From: Spirosoma linguale DSM 74
GTDB taxonomy: Bacteria; Bacteroidota; Bacteroidia; Cytophagales; Spirosomataceae
DNA: 64,000 nucleotides
Direction of reading: 5' to 3'
Assembly: GCA_000024525.1 (NCBI GenBank)
Contig: CP001769.1
Location: 3,753,001 to 3,817,000, forward strand
Shown: in pieces, positions 23,914-33,778 of the stretch
Layout: each line of letters begins with the position of its first letter
Numbering within the stretch: the stretch's first letter is position 1
Made by a program: the position numbers and the translations under genes
Notes under the pieces: model-generated
Told to the model about the DNA's origin: nothing
The model's input: the letters and a program-made list of their open reading frames with translations, nothing else
Database searches by the model: none

Positions 23914-26721
23914 TTACTGTTTCAGTTCGGATAGGGAGATACCTGCATTCTGATTGTAGTTGACAGACTCCAGACTAAGTACGGCCAGAGGCAGGGCGGC
24001 AAACAAATCCGCTACCGCAATACCATTTGTTGTTTCGCCACGACTATTCACCAGTTGATGCTGCCAGGTTGCAGGCGCTTCGGCGGGAAGGCTGATGCGT
24101 GTATCCTGCCAGTCTAACCCGAACGCATCGGTGGATTCCGTACTACACAAGTGAGCCAGCCCCAGCGGAATGGCAACCACGTACCAGCTTTCTGCACGAC
24201 GCCGGGCAAACGCCAGCACATGCTTCTTATAACGCCCCTCTACCGCGAGCGGCAGGTATTCGCCCGATGCAAACAGATCAGGATGCCGGTTTCGTTCAGC
24301 CAACAGCGTATGCACCAGCCACTGCTTGATGCGGGCATCGTACCGACTGGCCCACAAATCGGCCCATTGGTTGCCGGATGGATTGTTCAGCAATTCGGCG
24401 AGTGATTGCTGCCGACTGACAAAGTCGACCGGACGACGGTTGTCGGGATCGACCAGGCTTAAGTCCCAACCCTCGCAGCCCTGATAAATATCCGGCACGC
24501 CGGTGGTGGTGCATTTGAGCAACACCTGCGCCAGCGAATTGATGATGCCAAAGTCGGCCATCCGCTGGTGAAATTGCCGAAAACTACCCCAGAATGGACG
24601 GCTACTATCCAGTAGGTTGAGGGCAAAGTTCTGGGTGGCGGTTTCGTACGCTTCGTTGGGGGCGTCGTAGGTCGAGTTACGTTTGGCTTCCCGTAAGGCT
24701 TTTTGCAGGTATTCGGTCAGGCGATCCGGAAAATCCGTCTCCTCAGACGTAAGCGCAGCGGATTCATCACCGGGCATAGGGTAGGCCCCGATTAATGTCT
24801 GATAAATAAAATACTCGTCGTTGATGTCGGGCGCTTCGGCGGTGGTGTCGCTGCCCGTGTCGGTCGACTTGAGGTCTTTGTTGAGTTGCTGCCATTCCTG
24901 CACGGCCGCAATCCACTCATCGGTCAGATCGGTCAGCACGTTCAGGCGGCTCCGTACATCTTCGCCCCGCTTGGTGTCGTGGGTGGAGGTGGCATTCAGG
25001 GCCAGTGGCCATTGTGTTTGCCGGTCGATCATCTTTTGGTGAAAGGCATCCACCGTCAGGCCGAAGTACTCGGGCGAGTCGCCCACTTCATCGTGGCCGA
25101 TGAAGCGGGTGTAGGTGTACATCAGCGTATCTTCCACGCCCTTGGCCATCAACGGCCCCGTAAACTGCATGCACCGCTGGTAGAAGCGCAAGGCCCGCTG
25201 CCTGTATTCGGCCGTACCCGACGGCGGATTCTGAAGCAGGGCTTCGTCTAGCAGACCAACGGCCGGAGCCAGTTCGGGCTTGTTCTTCCGAATGCGGCTG
25301 AAGATGGTCCGGACGGCGGTAGCTTCGTCCTCACTCAACGGCATCTGGTTGCCGTAGTAGCGGTAGACCGGGCACTGAATGAGAAACTCCCCGATGGCCG
25401 TTTTTAAATCCTCGGCCGGTACGCTCGCCAGGACAGACGCATCCAATAGATTCGAATCGAGGAAAAGGGAGTACAGATTCTCCAGTTCCCCGTTCATGTG
25501 CTGGTAAAGGATGTAGGCTTTTTTGTCGTGCAGCTCCGCCCGAACGGCCATTTTCTCGCCCAGCAGGGCATGATAGAAGCGAGTGAAGCTGGCTTCGCTC
25601 TCGGTACGGGTGAAGAGGTTGTTGACCATCGAGAGGTAAGCATAGCCCGTAGCGCCTTGTATAGGCCAGTCGGCGGGCAACTCTTCATCATTCTGAAGAA
25701 TTTTCTCGACGACGATGTACGCTTCCGGCCCGGCCAGTTGGCGCAGTCGCTGGAGGTAGCGGCTGGGGTCCTCAAGCCCGTCGATATGGTCGACCCGCAG
25801 GCCGTGAAAAATACCCGCGTCGAGCAGGGCTTTAGGGAGTTGATGCACCGCATCGAAGACTACCGGGTCCTGAATGTTAAGGCATATGAGCGCGTTAACG
25901 GTAAAGAACCGCCGGTAGTTGATCTGCTGATCGGTCTCGCCGTGAAAGCAAAGCCGGTAATCTTGCTGATCGACGATTTGTTTAACGAGCGAAGGGGTCG
26001 CGTTGACCGTTTTTAAGCAAGATCGGACATACGATTCCACCTCTGCCTTCGTCATCAATCCGGCAAGCGTCTGCTGACAGTTATCCGATACATGGGCGTA
26101 GGCATCCGTATCCGTGAACTGCTCAAGCAGACTTAGCTGCTCCAGTAATGCCTGCACCGCAACCGGAATGGCGGCACCAACAGGTTGTAAAATAGACCTG
26201 TAGGAACGCAAATGAAGCGGATAGGTCGTATCAAAATACCGAACAACGAACTTCCCATCCTGATAGTCTACGATAAGCTCCCCCCGGTCCAGCACGTCGG
26301 GCAGCGGGTCGCCCAGAAATGGCACCATGAGTCGGCCCTGATGGACCGGGCTTTGCCAGTTAATATCAAAAAAGGAAGCGTAGGGCGATAGCTGGCCTTT
26401 TTCGAGCACATCCATCAGCCATAAATTATGCGGATCGAAGGCCATGTGATTGGGCACAATGTCCTGTATCCAGCTCATACCGCGCTGGCTCAACTGCCGA
26501 CTAATGGCGTGAAGCTCGGCCTCGGTACCAATTTCGGGGTTGATGCGCTGCGGGTTCACGGAATCATAGCCGTGGGCACTGCCGGGTACGGCTTCAAAAA
26601 TGGGCGACGCGTATAAAGTGCGTACACCCAGTTGGTCCAGATAGGGAATTATTCGCTCAAAGTCACGAAACGTAAAGTCTTTGTGGAATTGGATCCGGTA
26701 GGTGGAAACGGGATTTTTCAT
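23914..26721 (-). CDS. treY: Malto-oligosyltrehalose synthase
   Basis: 935 residues from the ATG at 26721; an open frame continues 51 codons upstream, but family homology starts at MKNPVSTYRIQFHKDF. It is a GH13 enzyme with TIM-barrel nucleophile Asp311 (GLRVDHIDGL) and acid Glu339 (YIVVEKIL), plus ATSTHDTKRGEDVRSRL later on. It turns the reducing end of a malto-oligosaccharide into an alpha,alpha-1,1 (trehalose) unit, which TreZ then releases. The start lies 59 bp inside the treZ frame, so the two are cotranscribed and probably coupled. It is slightly longer than many TreY proteins. Confidence 0.93.
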   Translation of the reverse strand: MKNPVSTYRIQFHKDFTFRDFERIIPYLDQLGVRTLYASPIFEAVPGSAHGYDSVNPQRINPEIGTEAELHAISRQLSQRGMSWIQDIVPNHMAFDPHNLWLMDVLEKGQLSPYASFFDINWQSPVHQGRLMVPFLGDPLPDVLDRGELIVDYQDGKFVVRYFDTTYPLHLRSYRSILQPVGAAIPVAVQALLEQLSLLEQFTDTDAYAHVSDNCQQTLAGLMTKAEVESYVRSCLKTVNATPSLVKQIVDQQDYRLCFHGETDQQINYRRFFTVNALICLNIQDPVVFDAVHQLPKALLDAGIFHGLRVDHIDGLEDPSRYLQRLRQLAGPEAYIVVEKILQNDEELPADWPIQGATGYAYLSMVNNLFTRTESEASFTRFYHALLGEKMAVRAELHDKKAYILYQHMNGELENLYSLFLDSNLLDASVLASVPAEDLKTAIGEFLIQCPVYRYYGNQMPLSEDEATAVRTIFSRIRKNKPELAPAVGLLDEALLQNPPSGTAEYRQRALRFYQRCMQFTGPLMAKGVEDTLMYTYTRFIGHDEVGDSPEYFGLTVDAFHQKMIDRQTQWPLALNATSTHDTKRGEDVRSRLNVLTDLTDEWIAAVQEWQQLNKDLKSTDTGSDTTAEAPDINDEYFIYQTLIGAYPMPGDESAALTSEETDFPDRLTEYLQKALREAKRNSTYDAPNEAYETATQNFALNLLDSSRPFWGSFRQFHQRMADFGIINSLAQVLLKCTTTGVPDIYQGCEGWDLSLVDPDNRRPVDFVSRQQSLAELLNNPSGNQWADLWASRYDARIKQWLVHTLLAERNRHPDLFASGEYLPLAVEGRYKKHVLAFARRRAESWYVVAIPLGLAHLCSTESTDAFGLDWQDTRISLPAEAPATWQHQLVNSRGETTNGIAVADLFAALPLAVLSLESVNYNQNAGISLSELKQ

Positions 26722-28585
26722 GATGTTGAGCGTAAAGAATGAATGATTCGGGTTGTAGCAGAATGGTATCTCCATTCTTAAGTAGAACAGGGCATTCACT
26801 GCTGGCTGCTGGCGCATTCGGTTGCCATTGTGTATCAGCAGAATCCAGCAGTTTTTCCCAGCATATGTCCTCACCCGATACAGAAAGGGTTGTTGACTGC
26901 GGTTGTTTGGAGAAATTCATCAGACACAGCACATACTGATCCTCATACCAGCGACGTACGGTCAAAAACTCTTTATCGGTATCGGCAACGACATCGAGCT
27001 GATCCCGGTCGAGGTGATGCAGGGCCGGTAACTGATGGCGCAACGCAATCAGCGTCTGGTAGTAGCGAAGTAACGTCCGATGGGGCTCCTGCGCGGGCAG
27101 CTGCCATTGTAGTTTTGTCTGTTCGAACGTCTCTTTCGTTTGGGGGTCCGGCACGTCGTCATCATCGTCATCATCCGTAGCGAATTCTTCTTTTCGGCCC
27201 TGCCGAACGGCTTCGGCCAGCTCGGGCTCGGTGTGGTTGACGAAGTAAAAAAACGGATTTGTTTCGCCCCACTCCTCGCCCATAAACAGCAACGGAATAA
27301 ACGGACTGACCAGCACGGCACCGGCCATCAGCTTAAGCATTTCGTAACTGTACAGCTGGCTCGACCGTTCGCCCTTTTTCCGGTTCCCGATTTGATCGTG
27401 GTTTTGTGAGAAGACAATAAACTGCTGGCCGGCGTTACCAGAAACTTTCTGCCCGAACAGTTTCTGCCGAACAACGGAGAACTGGCCGTCGTACACAAAC
27501 GCATCCTTGTAGGATTTGGCCAGGTGATTAAGGCCATCGAAATCGGCATAATAGCCGGTTTTCTCTTCACCAACGGCTACCCGAAGGGCATGATGAAACT
27601 CATCGATCCATTGGGCATCCATGCCATAGCCCTGTTCGGACAGCGGTTTCAGGTAACGCGGGTCGTTCAGGTCGCATTCGACAAACAGATAATGTTGACG
27701 TCCGGTTACCTGCATCAGTTCATCGACTTTTTGCCGAAGTTCCTGCAACAGGTGAACCGGGCCGAAATCCATGAGCGCATGAACGGCATCGAGCCGCAGG
27801 GCGTCGATATGAAAATCCCGGAACCACATCAGGGCATTTTCGATGAAGTGCCGCCGGACACCATCGCACCAGTTGTCGTCGAGGTTGATGCCTTTTCCCC
27901 AGGGCGTACGGTATTTGTCCGTCAGGTAGGGGCCAAAATTTTCCATGTGGTTACCCTCCGGCCCGAAGTGATTATAGACTACGTCCAGCACGACCGCCAA
28001 TCCTTTATAATGACAGGTATTCACCAGATGTTGTAATCCCTGGACCCCTCCGTACGAATGCTGCACGGCAAAGGAGTACACACCGTCGTAACCCCAGTTT
28101 CGCGAATCCGGAAACTGCGATACGGGCATGATCTCAATGGCCGTTACGCCCAGTGCTTTCAGGTAATCCAGCTTGGCTTCCAGGGCTTTAAACGTACCGG
28201 CTTCGGTGAAGGAGCCGGTATGAATTTCATAGATCAGGTAGCTATCCAGCGACGGGTTTATCCAGCTCTGGTCTTCCCAGTAATACGCAGCGGTGTCGAC
28301 CGCCCGCGAAGGACCTTCTACCCCCTGGGGCTGGGAAAGCGACGCGGGGTCGGGGTACTCCTCATCACCATTAAGCACAAACGTGTACTGATCACCGGGT
28401 TTGATTTGGTCGGTGGTTAGATGCCAGTAGCCCAGTTCATCCTTTTGCAGGGGCAGCACTGCCTGGCTTTTGTGCACGTTAAGGGCCACCTGTGTCGCTT
28501 TGGGCGCCCAAATTGTCACTTCGGCGTCGGATTTGTCGGAAAAGCGAATGCCCAGAGATCGTCTGGTTACGTTGAGTTGATGCAT
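26663..28585 (-). CDS. treZ: Malto-oligosyltrehalose trehalohydrolase
   Basis: 640 residues. An N-terminal beta-sandwich (about 8-95) is followed by the GH13 barrel with YEIHTGSFTEAGTF (119-132), DVVYNHFGPEGNH (201-213), nucleophile Asp266 (ALRLDAVHAL), acid Glu303 (FVECDLND) and SQNHDQIGNR. It releases free trehalose from the TreY product. Odd points: an unbroken run of seven Asp in a late loop, and a C-terminus that runs about 20 codons into treY in another frame. The order GH13 lipoprotein, treZ, treY on one strand suggests one operon. Confidence 0.93.
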   Translation of the reverse strand: MHQLNVTRRSLGIRFSDKSDAEVTIWAPKATQVALNVHKSQAVLPLQKDELGYWHLTTDQIKPGDQYTFVLNGDEEYPDPASLSQPQGVEGPSRAVDTAAYYWEDQSWINPSLDSYLIYEIHTGSFTEAGTFKALEAKLDYLKALGVTAIEIMPVSQFPDSRNWGYDGVYSFAVQHSYGGVQGLQHLVNTCHYKGLAVVLDVVYNHFGPEGNHMENFGPYLTDKYRTPWGKGINLDDNWCDGVRRHFIENALMWFRDFHIDALRLDAVHALMDFGPVHLLQELRQKVDELMQVTGRQHYLFVECDLNDPRYLKPLSEQGYGMDAQWIDEFHHALRVAVGEEKTGYYADFDGLNHLAKSYKDAFVYDGQFSVVRQKLFGQKVSGNAGQQFIVFSQNHDQIGNRKKGERSSQLYSYEMLKLMAGAVLVSPFIPLLFMGEEWGETNPFFYFVNHTEPELAEAVRQGRKEEFATDDDDDDDVPDPQTKETFEQTKLQWQLPAQEPHRTLLRYYQTLIALRHQLPALHHLDRDQLDVVADTDKEFLTVRRWYEDQYVLCLMNFSKQPQSTTLSVSGEDICWEKLLDSADTQWQPNAPAASSECPVLLKNGDTILLQPESFILYAQHHEKSRFHLPDPIPQRLYVS

Positions 28586-28639
28586 AGCAGAAATAATGGT
28601 AGCCCGTCCGGGTTAACGGAAGCCCGCAACGAAATTTTG

Positions 28640-30379
28640 TCAGTTAGTCAGTCGGTACCAGCTATACCCATAGCCCGCCAACGGAATGGTAATGTTACCC
28701 TGCTGATCCAGCTGTTCAACTTTCTTACTCAACAGGTTACGGGCAGACCCTTTGGTCTTTTGGGATGGCTTTAGCGTACAAGATTTCGGGGCAGCGCTGA
28801 AGTTGTGAACCATCAGCAGCGAACGTCCCTGCCAGTCATACCGGATAGCCAGCACGTTTTCCGAACCCGTGTCGAGGAGTTCCCAGGTTCCCCAGCCTAT
28901 TTCCGGGCACTCTCTGCGCAAACGGGCGAAGCGGGTTACCCGGTTGAGGAGCGATGCCGAATCGGCCCGTTGAGCAGCCACATTGACCCGGCTATAGCGA
29001 TATGGCCCGTCGCTGATAACGGGTCGTACCAGTTTGGTGCCCTCCGAAAAACCCGCATTGGTACCGGTCGACCACTGCATGGGTGTCCGGATGGAAAGCC
29101 GCTCGTTCAGCCGCAGGTCATCGCCCATACCGATTTCCTCGCCGTATCGGATAACCGGCATGCCGGGCAGCGAAAACAACACGCTATAGGCCAGTTCGAC
29201 CAGACGCGGATCAGCCAGCATGGGGGCCAGCCGCCGACGAATGCCCCGGTCGTAAAGCTGCATGTTGGCGTCGGGCCCGAATTTGGCGTAAACCTTCTTC
29301 CGCTCTTCATCGCTGAGCCTGCCGAGATCGATTTCGTCGTGGTTTCGGAGGAAATGCGCCCATTGCGACGTTGCGGGTATGTTTTTGGTATCGATCAACG
29401 CCTTCTTCAGCGACTTTGTATCCGAGGTTGCCAGGGCATAGAACAGGTGCTGGTTGGCAAAGAAGTTGAACATGGTATGAATTCCCTCACCTTGTTTACC
29501 AAAATAAGGCTCCTGCTCTTTTGGATCAACATTGGCTTCGCCCAGCAAAATGGCATCCCGTTTGTGCCACTGTACGTACTGATGCAGTTGGGTGATCATG
29601 TCGAACTGGTGCTGGGGCTTGTCGGGGTCGAAGCCGGGGTTGGCCACCTCAATCAGAAACGGAACAGCGTCTACCCGAAAACCCGCAATGCCTTTGTCGA
29701 GCCAATAGCGGATGATTTTCCGCATCTCCTGTACCACAGCCGGATTCTGCATATTGAGGTCGGGCTGAAAGTCATAAAAGCGGTGGTAATAATACTCGCC
29801 TGCCTGTTTGTCGAACGTCCAGACGGCTTTCTGCACACCGGGAAACACCATGCCGGAATCCCACTTTTCGGGTCGCTCTTTCGACCATACGTACCACGAC
29901 CGGTAGGGTGAATCTTTCCGCTGCCGGGCCTGCTGAAACCACGGATGCTGGTCGGACGTGTGGTTTGTAACCAGGTCCATAATTACTCGAATACCCCGCA
30001 GATTGGCTTGCCGCACACACTCATCAAAATCCTGCGTTGTGCCCAGGTGCGTGTCGATACCATAGAAATCCGAAACATCGTACCCATCATCCTTATTAGG
30101 CGTGGGCTGAAAGGGGGCTAGCCAGATGGTTTGCACGCCCAACCCTTTCAGGTAATCCAGCTCCTGCGTCAGGCCTTTAAAATCGCCGTACCCGTTTCCG
30201 TCCGAGTCTTTAAACACTTCCACGTCGACATTATAAATAAGGCTGTTCTTATACCACAGCTCCTCAATAAAATCGGTTGGTACCGCTACTGGCGGGGCTT
30301 TATCTTCTTTTGATTCAGAAGAGTTTGACTGGCAGGACAAAAAGATACCGAAGCTCAGTAGAATCAAAAGTTGTTTCAT
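28640..30379 (-). CDS. GH13 alpha-glucan enzyme, TreS-like, predicted lipoprotein
   Basis: About 579 residues from the ATG at 30379, which begins a lipoprotein signal (MKQLLILLSFGIFLSC, lipid-bearing Cys16). The catalytic domain closely follows trehalose synthase/alpha-amylase sequences: YNVDVEVFKDSDGNGYGDF, GLGVQTIWLAPFQPTP, DLVTNHTSDQHPWF, nucleophile Asp237 (GFRVDAVPFL), acid Glu281 (LLGEANVD) and LRNHDEID. TreS converts maltose to trehalose, but is normally cytoplasmic; as an exported lipoprotein this enzyme could instead hydrolyse or rearrange alpha-glucosides outside. It lies 54 bp upstream of treZ. Choice between isomerase and hydrolase cannot be made from sequence. Confidence 0.85.
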   Translation of the reverse strand: MKQLLILLSFGIFLSCQSNSSESKEDKAPPVAVPTDFIEELWYKNSLIYNVDVEVFKDSDGNGYGDFKGLTQELDYLKGLGVQTIWLAPFQPTPNKDDGYDVSDFYGIDTHLGTTQDFDECVRQANLRGIRVIMDLVTNHTSDQHPWFQQARQRKDSPYRSWYVWSKERPEKWDSGMVFPGVQKAVWTFDKQAGEYYYHRFYDFQPDLNMQNPAVVQEMRKIIRYWLDKGIAGFRVDAVPFLIEVANPGFDPDKPQHQFDMITQLHQYVQWHKRDAILLGEANVDPKEQEPYFGKQGEGIHTMFNFFANQHLFYALATSDTKSLKKALIDTKNIPATSQWAHFLRNHDEIDLGRLSDEERKKVYAKFGPDANMQLYDRGIRRRLAPMLADPRLVELAYSVLFSLPGMPVIRYGEEIGMGDDLRLNERLSIRTPMQWSTGTNAGFSEGTKLVRPVISDGPYRYSRVNVAAQRADSASLLNRVTRFARLRRECPEIGWGTWELLDTGSENVLAIRYDWQGRSLLMVHNFSAAPKSCTLKPSQKTKGSARNLLSKKVEQLDQQGNITIPLAGYGYSWYRLTN

Positions 30380-30557
30380 AAGTGAGTAGCAATGGCTTTC
30401 TGCAGGGATAACTCCCCAACGAACCATCCTGTTAGCTATTCTCACATTTCTCCTATTTCACGGCCAATTCCTTGTACTTATTCAATAGGTACCATAAGAA
30501 AAGGCAGATTCTTCGAAAAAGGCTTATCCTTTCGATTGAACGAAAAGTTAAGGACAC

Positions 30558-31247
30558 ATGAAGAAAGAGGCTATTCATTTAGACGACTGGCAGCGGATTC
30601 TGTTCGGCGATGCCCCGGCTGAGTTTTTGCTGGAGGTGTTCATTCGAACATCGTTGATCTACCTTATTTTGCTGATTGTCATGCGGCTTTTGGGGAAGCG
30701 GATGAACGGACAGCTCACCAACCTGGAGTTGGCCGTTATGCTCACTATGGGAGCCATTATTGCCCCGGCCATGCAGCTCCCCGACCGGGGCTTACTGTCG
30801 GGGGTGCTGGCTCTGCTTTGTGCACTCATCTTCCAGCGGGGTACGAACTGGCTGGGCGGTAAAAGCAGCAAAACGGAAAAGATTGTTCAGGGAACCGCTA
30901 CGGTACTGGTAAAAGACGGCGTTTTTCAACTGGAGCAGATGGTATCGAACCGCATGTCGCACCAGCAGATTTTCGCTGCTCTCCGGAGCGAAAACGTCTA
31001 TAATCTAGGCATGGTAAAACGGCTGTATCTGGAAGCGTACGGCATGTTCAGCATCTACCGGGACGAACCCGGCAAGCCGGGGCTATCTGTACTGGAACCC
31101 TCAGATAATGAAATTCAGTCTATTCACGAGAAACCGGACACAGACACGCTTGCCTGCACCAACTGCGGCAATACCGCTCCCGCTCAACCTCAACCCAACT
31201 CCTGCCCGGTTTGCCAGGCCAATCACTGGATACCGGCGGTGCGCTAA
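30558..31247 (+). CDS. DUF421 (YetF-like) membrane protein with C-terminal zinc ribbon, copy 1
   Basis: 229 residues. Three membrane segments (about 25-43, 55-73 and 78-93) precede the cytosolic DUF421 domain (about 95-170; GTATVLVKDGVFQ, NRMSHQQIFAALR, VKRLYLEAYGMFSI). The C-terminus carries CTNCGN and CPVC (Cys200, 203, 216, 219), a zinc ribbon that simple YetF/YcaP proteins lack. The role of DUF421 is not established. It begins divergently from the trehalose operon and is followed after 6 bp by a paralogue. Confidence 0.85.
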   Translation: MKKEAIHLDDWQRILFGDAPAEFLLEVFIRTSLIYLILLIVMRLLGKRMNGQLTNLELAVMLTMGAIIAPAMQLPDRGLLSGVLALLCALIFQRGTNWLGGKSSKTEKIVQGTATVLVKDGVFQLEQMVSNRMSHQQIFAALRSENVYNLGMVKRLYLEAYGMFSIYRDEPGKPGLSVLEPSDNEIQSIHEKPDTDTLACTNCGNTAPAQPQPNSCPVCQANHWIPAVR

Positions 31248-31253
31248 TACCCC

Positions 31254-31943
31254 ATGAAAAAAGAAGATATCTTTATAACTGACTGGCTTCGGATTCTCGT
31301 TGGTGAAGTTCCGGGAACGTTTTACATCGAAATTCTGATTCGGGCCGCTGCGGTTTACCTGATTCTGGTTGTGTCCATGCGTCTGATGGGCCGACGAATG
31401 GCTTCCCGGCTTAGTCGGAACGAAATGGCGGCTATGGTTTCGCTGGCGGCCGCGGTGGGTATTCCGATCCTGGATGCCCAGCGCGGCTTGTTACCTGTTG
31501 TGGTTATTGCGCTGGTGGTGGTGTTTACCCAGCGGGTTATTTCCTACTGGGCGGCCAAAAACGAGAAATTTGAAGGCCTATCTCAGGGAATCAGCAGTAC
31601 GCTCGTCGAAAATTCCGTTATCCAGCTTGCCAGCATGAGCGAGTCACGTGTGACCCGTGAGTTACTTTTCGCCCAACTTCGGTCGGGAGGCATCATTCAT
31701 CTTGGGCAGGTTAAACGACTATACATGGAAGCCAACGGTGCTTTTACCCTAATTAAAGACCCTAAACCCAGACCCGGCCTTTCCCTTATTCCAGCCTGGG
31801 ATAATGACTTTGTTGAGCAGCAGCCCAAAGCGCCCCATCAGTGCGTCTGCTTCCGATGCGGTTACTTACAGCAACCCCTGCACCAAGCCGCCGATGTTTG
31901 CCCCAACTGTAGCCATAACCAGTGGGTTCAGGCACTTGCCTGA
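31254..31943 (+). CDS. DUF421 (YetF-like) membrane protein with C-terminal zinc ribbon, copy 2
   Basis: Also exactly 229 residues and alignable end to end with the gene before it: both start MKKE-I--DW-RIL-G--P and have the motif MRL-G-RM in the first membrane region. The C-terminal ribbon is CFRCGY and CPNC (Cys199, 202, 216, 219). The two are tandem duplicates that have diverged widely in the membrane part. They may form a heteromer. It is the last gene before a gene-poor stretch. Confidence 0.85.
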   Translation: MKKEDIFITDWLRILVGEVPGTFYIEILIRAAAVYLILVVSMRLMGRRMASRLSRNEMAAMVSLAAAVGIPILDAQRGLLPVVVIALVVVFTQRVISYWAAKNEKFEGLSQGISSTLVENSVIQLASMSESRVTRELLFAQLRSGGIIHLGQVKRLYMEANGAFTLIKDPKPRPGLSLIPAWDNDFVEQQPKAPHQCVCFRCGYLQQPLHQAADVCPNCSHNQWVQALA

Positions 31944-32805
31944 TTGTAACTCGTAACAGGCAGTCTTTACCCGGAAATTTATTCTGGTGCTAACGATTTG
32001 TCCGCCAAACTGGACAATTTCCCCTTGATCATGCGCTACCTGTTCATAACAAAACCTGGAACATCACCTCTTTTCTAGGCATCTGCTGAAATCATAATTG
32101 AAATTTAATCCGGCTACTTTCTACATTAAGTTTTACTCAGGATTACTTTTACAGCCAATGCGCTTTTTGAGATGAAATACAGGGATATATACTTAAGCAG
32201 CCATTAACCTGTAATTAATAAGCCAGCTGTCTGTATATGTGCTTGTCTCACTGATCAAACGACGCATTTTTAGGCCCGCCCCTGCCAGCAAATACATAAA
32301 AAACCACTGATGAACACAAAAAAGGCCTTTTCACCATGAAAATAGGTTGATACAAAAGCAACAAAAAATATTTATTCTACGTATTAAACCTAATAAAAGA
32401 ACGCTACCCGCAGTGGACCCTAGTTTGAATAGTAGACTATCACTTCTTAACGCTGTCCTGCCTACTACTTAACTGACTAGCTTAAAAACAGTGCTGTGTC
32501 GCACCGTAACTGGGAAAATTTAATTGATGAAACGAGAAAGACTGCCTTAGCAGGGAGAATATATGTTATTATTAACTAATGCGGGAAAACAGTAAGTAGA
32601 AATCACTAGTTACTTATGAATTGGAGCCGTTTGTATTCGTTAACCTGGTTAGATAAAAAAAAGCAGACCAACATTGTCAGCCTGCTTTCCGCTTCTATCC
32701 ACACCATAAGGGAATCGTTAAATCCCCTTTGATAAAGCGAATATACCACGAAATCTCTTACATGCTGACTTTTGTTAGCATATCGCCTTAATACAACATG
32801 AAATA
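31944..32805. other. 862-bp stretch without a gene
   Basis: AT-rich and without a believable open frame on either strand. It contains a TTTGTCC...GGACAATT inverted repeat near 31999 and, at about 32655-32688, a weak AAAGCAG/CTGCTTT stem with a T-poor tail. Toward the end it must carry the promoter of the small gene at 32806. No RNA gene was recognised, though a small RNA cannot be excluded. Confidence 0.5.
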
Positions 32806-33096
32806 ATGGTTTTTAGTCGAGAAGTACACTTTGACACTCCACTACCTTCAATGGAAGAAATACTTCAACGAGTAAGTCTTCGTACCGGTATAGAACCAAT
32901 ATATTTGGCAGATAAATGGCTATTAATCAACCCATTAAGTCAAGAAGATATTTTTAGTATTTATCAGGAGGGCAATCGTAAGCTCATTTTAATGAATGAT
33001 GGACCAATGACATCCCTGTTACGAGCCACTTTGTATACATTAATTGAAATGGGCGGATATTATGCTGAGTGGGATGTATCGTCGCTCGAAAGTTAG
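32806..33096 (+). CDS. Small unknown protein, 96 aa
   Basis: Soluble, acidic, with no recognised domain. The sequence has normal amino-acid composition and an alternating hydrophobic pattern (ILQRVSLRTGIEPIYLADKW, then LLRATLYTLIEMGGYY), suggesting a small alpha/beta fold, so it is probably a real gene. It stands alone in a gene-poor, AT-rich region. Confidence 0.5.
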   Translation: MVFSREVHFDTPLPSMEEILQRVSLRTGIEPIYLADKWLLINPLSQEDIFSIYQEGNRKLILMNDGPMTSLLRATLYTLIEMGGYYAEWDVSSLES

Positions 33097-33161
33097 CAAA
33101 ATCATCTAGTCGAAATTAAAAACAAGTACGTTAAATAGATCGGTATCTTAAAGCCGGTTCA

Positions 33162-33184
33162 GGTATTGCCGACCCGGCAATACC
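33162..33184. terminator. Hairpin downstream of the 96-aa gene
   Basis: Perfect 10-bp stem GGTATTGCCG/CGGCAATACC with loop ACC, 65 bp past the stop codon. It lacks a strong T run, so it may stabilise the mRNA end more than terminate. Confidence 0.45.
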
Positions 33185-33381
33185 ATCTTAGGGTAAGACT
33201 TAGCACTTACTGTAAGCCCCATATCATCTTTTTGTTAATTTATTATTGGTGTATCATAACCATTCGTGGCTTCTTTGCGTTATGTAAAAAGAGTTGACTT
33301 TTTCCCGAAAAAATAGTACCATACAAAGAAAGTCAAGCTCCGTGTGCAGATGCAAACGCAAAACGCTAACTACTAATCGAT

Positions 33382-33567
33382 ATGATTACATACGAAATTT
33401 TACGAAAGAGTGTCGTTAGACAACTTGTTGATCAGTTTGTTGAGTTTCATCCTGACATGACCGAACAGCAACGTGAAGACTCCATTCCGGCCTGTCTTGA
33501 TGTCATCACTCTATTTATGGGTTTAACAGTGACCTTCCTCGGCGTTCTGGCCTGGGCGGTTATATAA
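33382..33567 (+). CDS. Small membrane protein, 61 aa, unknown
   Basis: The first 40 residues are polar and helical (QLVDQFVEFHPDMTEQQRED) and the last 20 form one membrane helix ending WAVI. No family was recognised. A terminator-like hairpin follows at 33646-33674. Single-helix small proteins often regulate membrane complexes, but nothing here shows a partner. Confidence 0.5.
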   Translation: MITYEILRKSVVRQLVDQFVEFHPDMTEQQREDSIPACLDVITLFMGLTVTFLGVLAWAVI

Positions 33568-33645
33568 GTATAGGGCATAAGTCCGGTTATCAATTCGACA
33601 GAATCGATACACCTAATCCTTTAGCGAAAACTTGCAGGTTAATAA

Positions 33646-33674
33646 AAACGCCAGTCTCATAGAAACTGGCGTTT
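33646..33674 (+). terminator. Rho-independent-like terminator
   Basis: 10-bp stem AAACGCCAGT/ACTGGCGTTT with a 9-nt loop, 79 bp after the 61-aa gene; the AAACGCC..GGCGTTT form recurs at other terminators in this window. Confidence 0.65.
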
Positions 33675-33778
33675 GACTGATACACATGATGTTAGTAACC
33701 TAATTGTCTGCTTAAAGATAAGGTACTGGCTAAAAGCCTACGTTAATTCTAGATTATAAGACGTATTCTTTCGGCTAT

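Noticed and set aside
26663..26874. Frameshift or gene fusion between treZ and treY
   Set aside because: Both proteins are complete with their normal starts, so overlap explains the arrangement better.
28805..29911. 368-codon plus-strand frame opposite the GH13 lipoprotein
   Set aside because: Antisense shadow; the minus-strand protein has all catalytic motifs.
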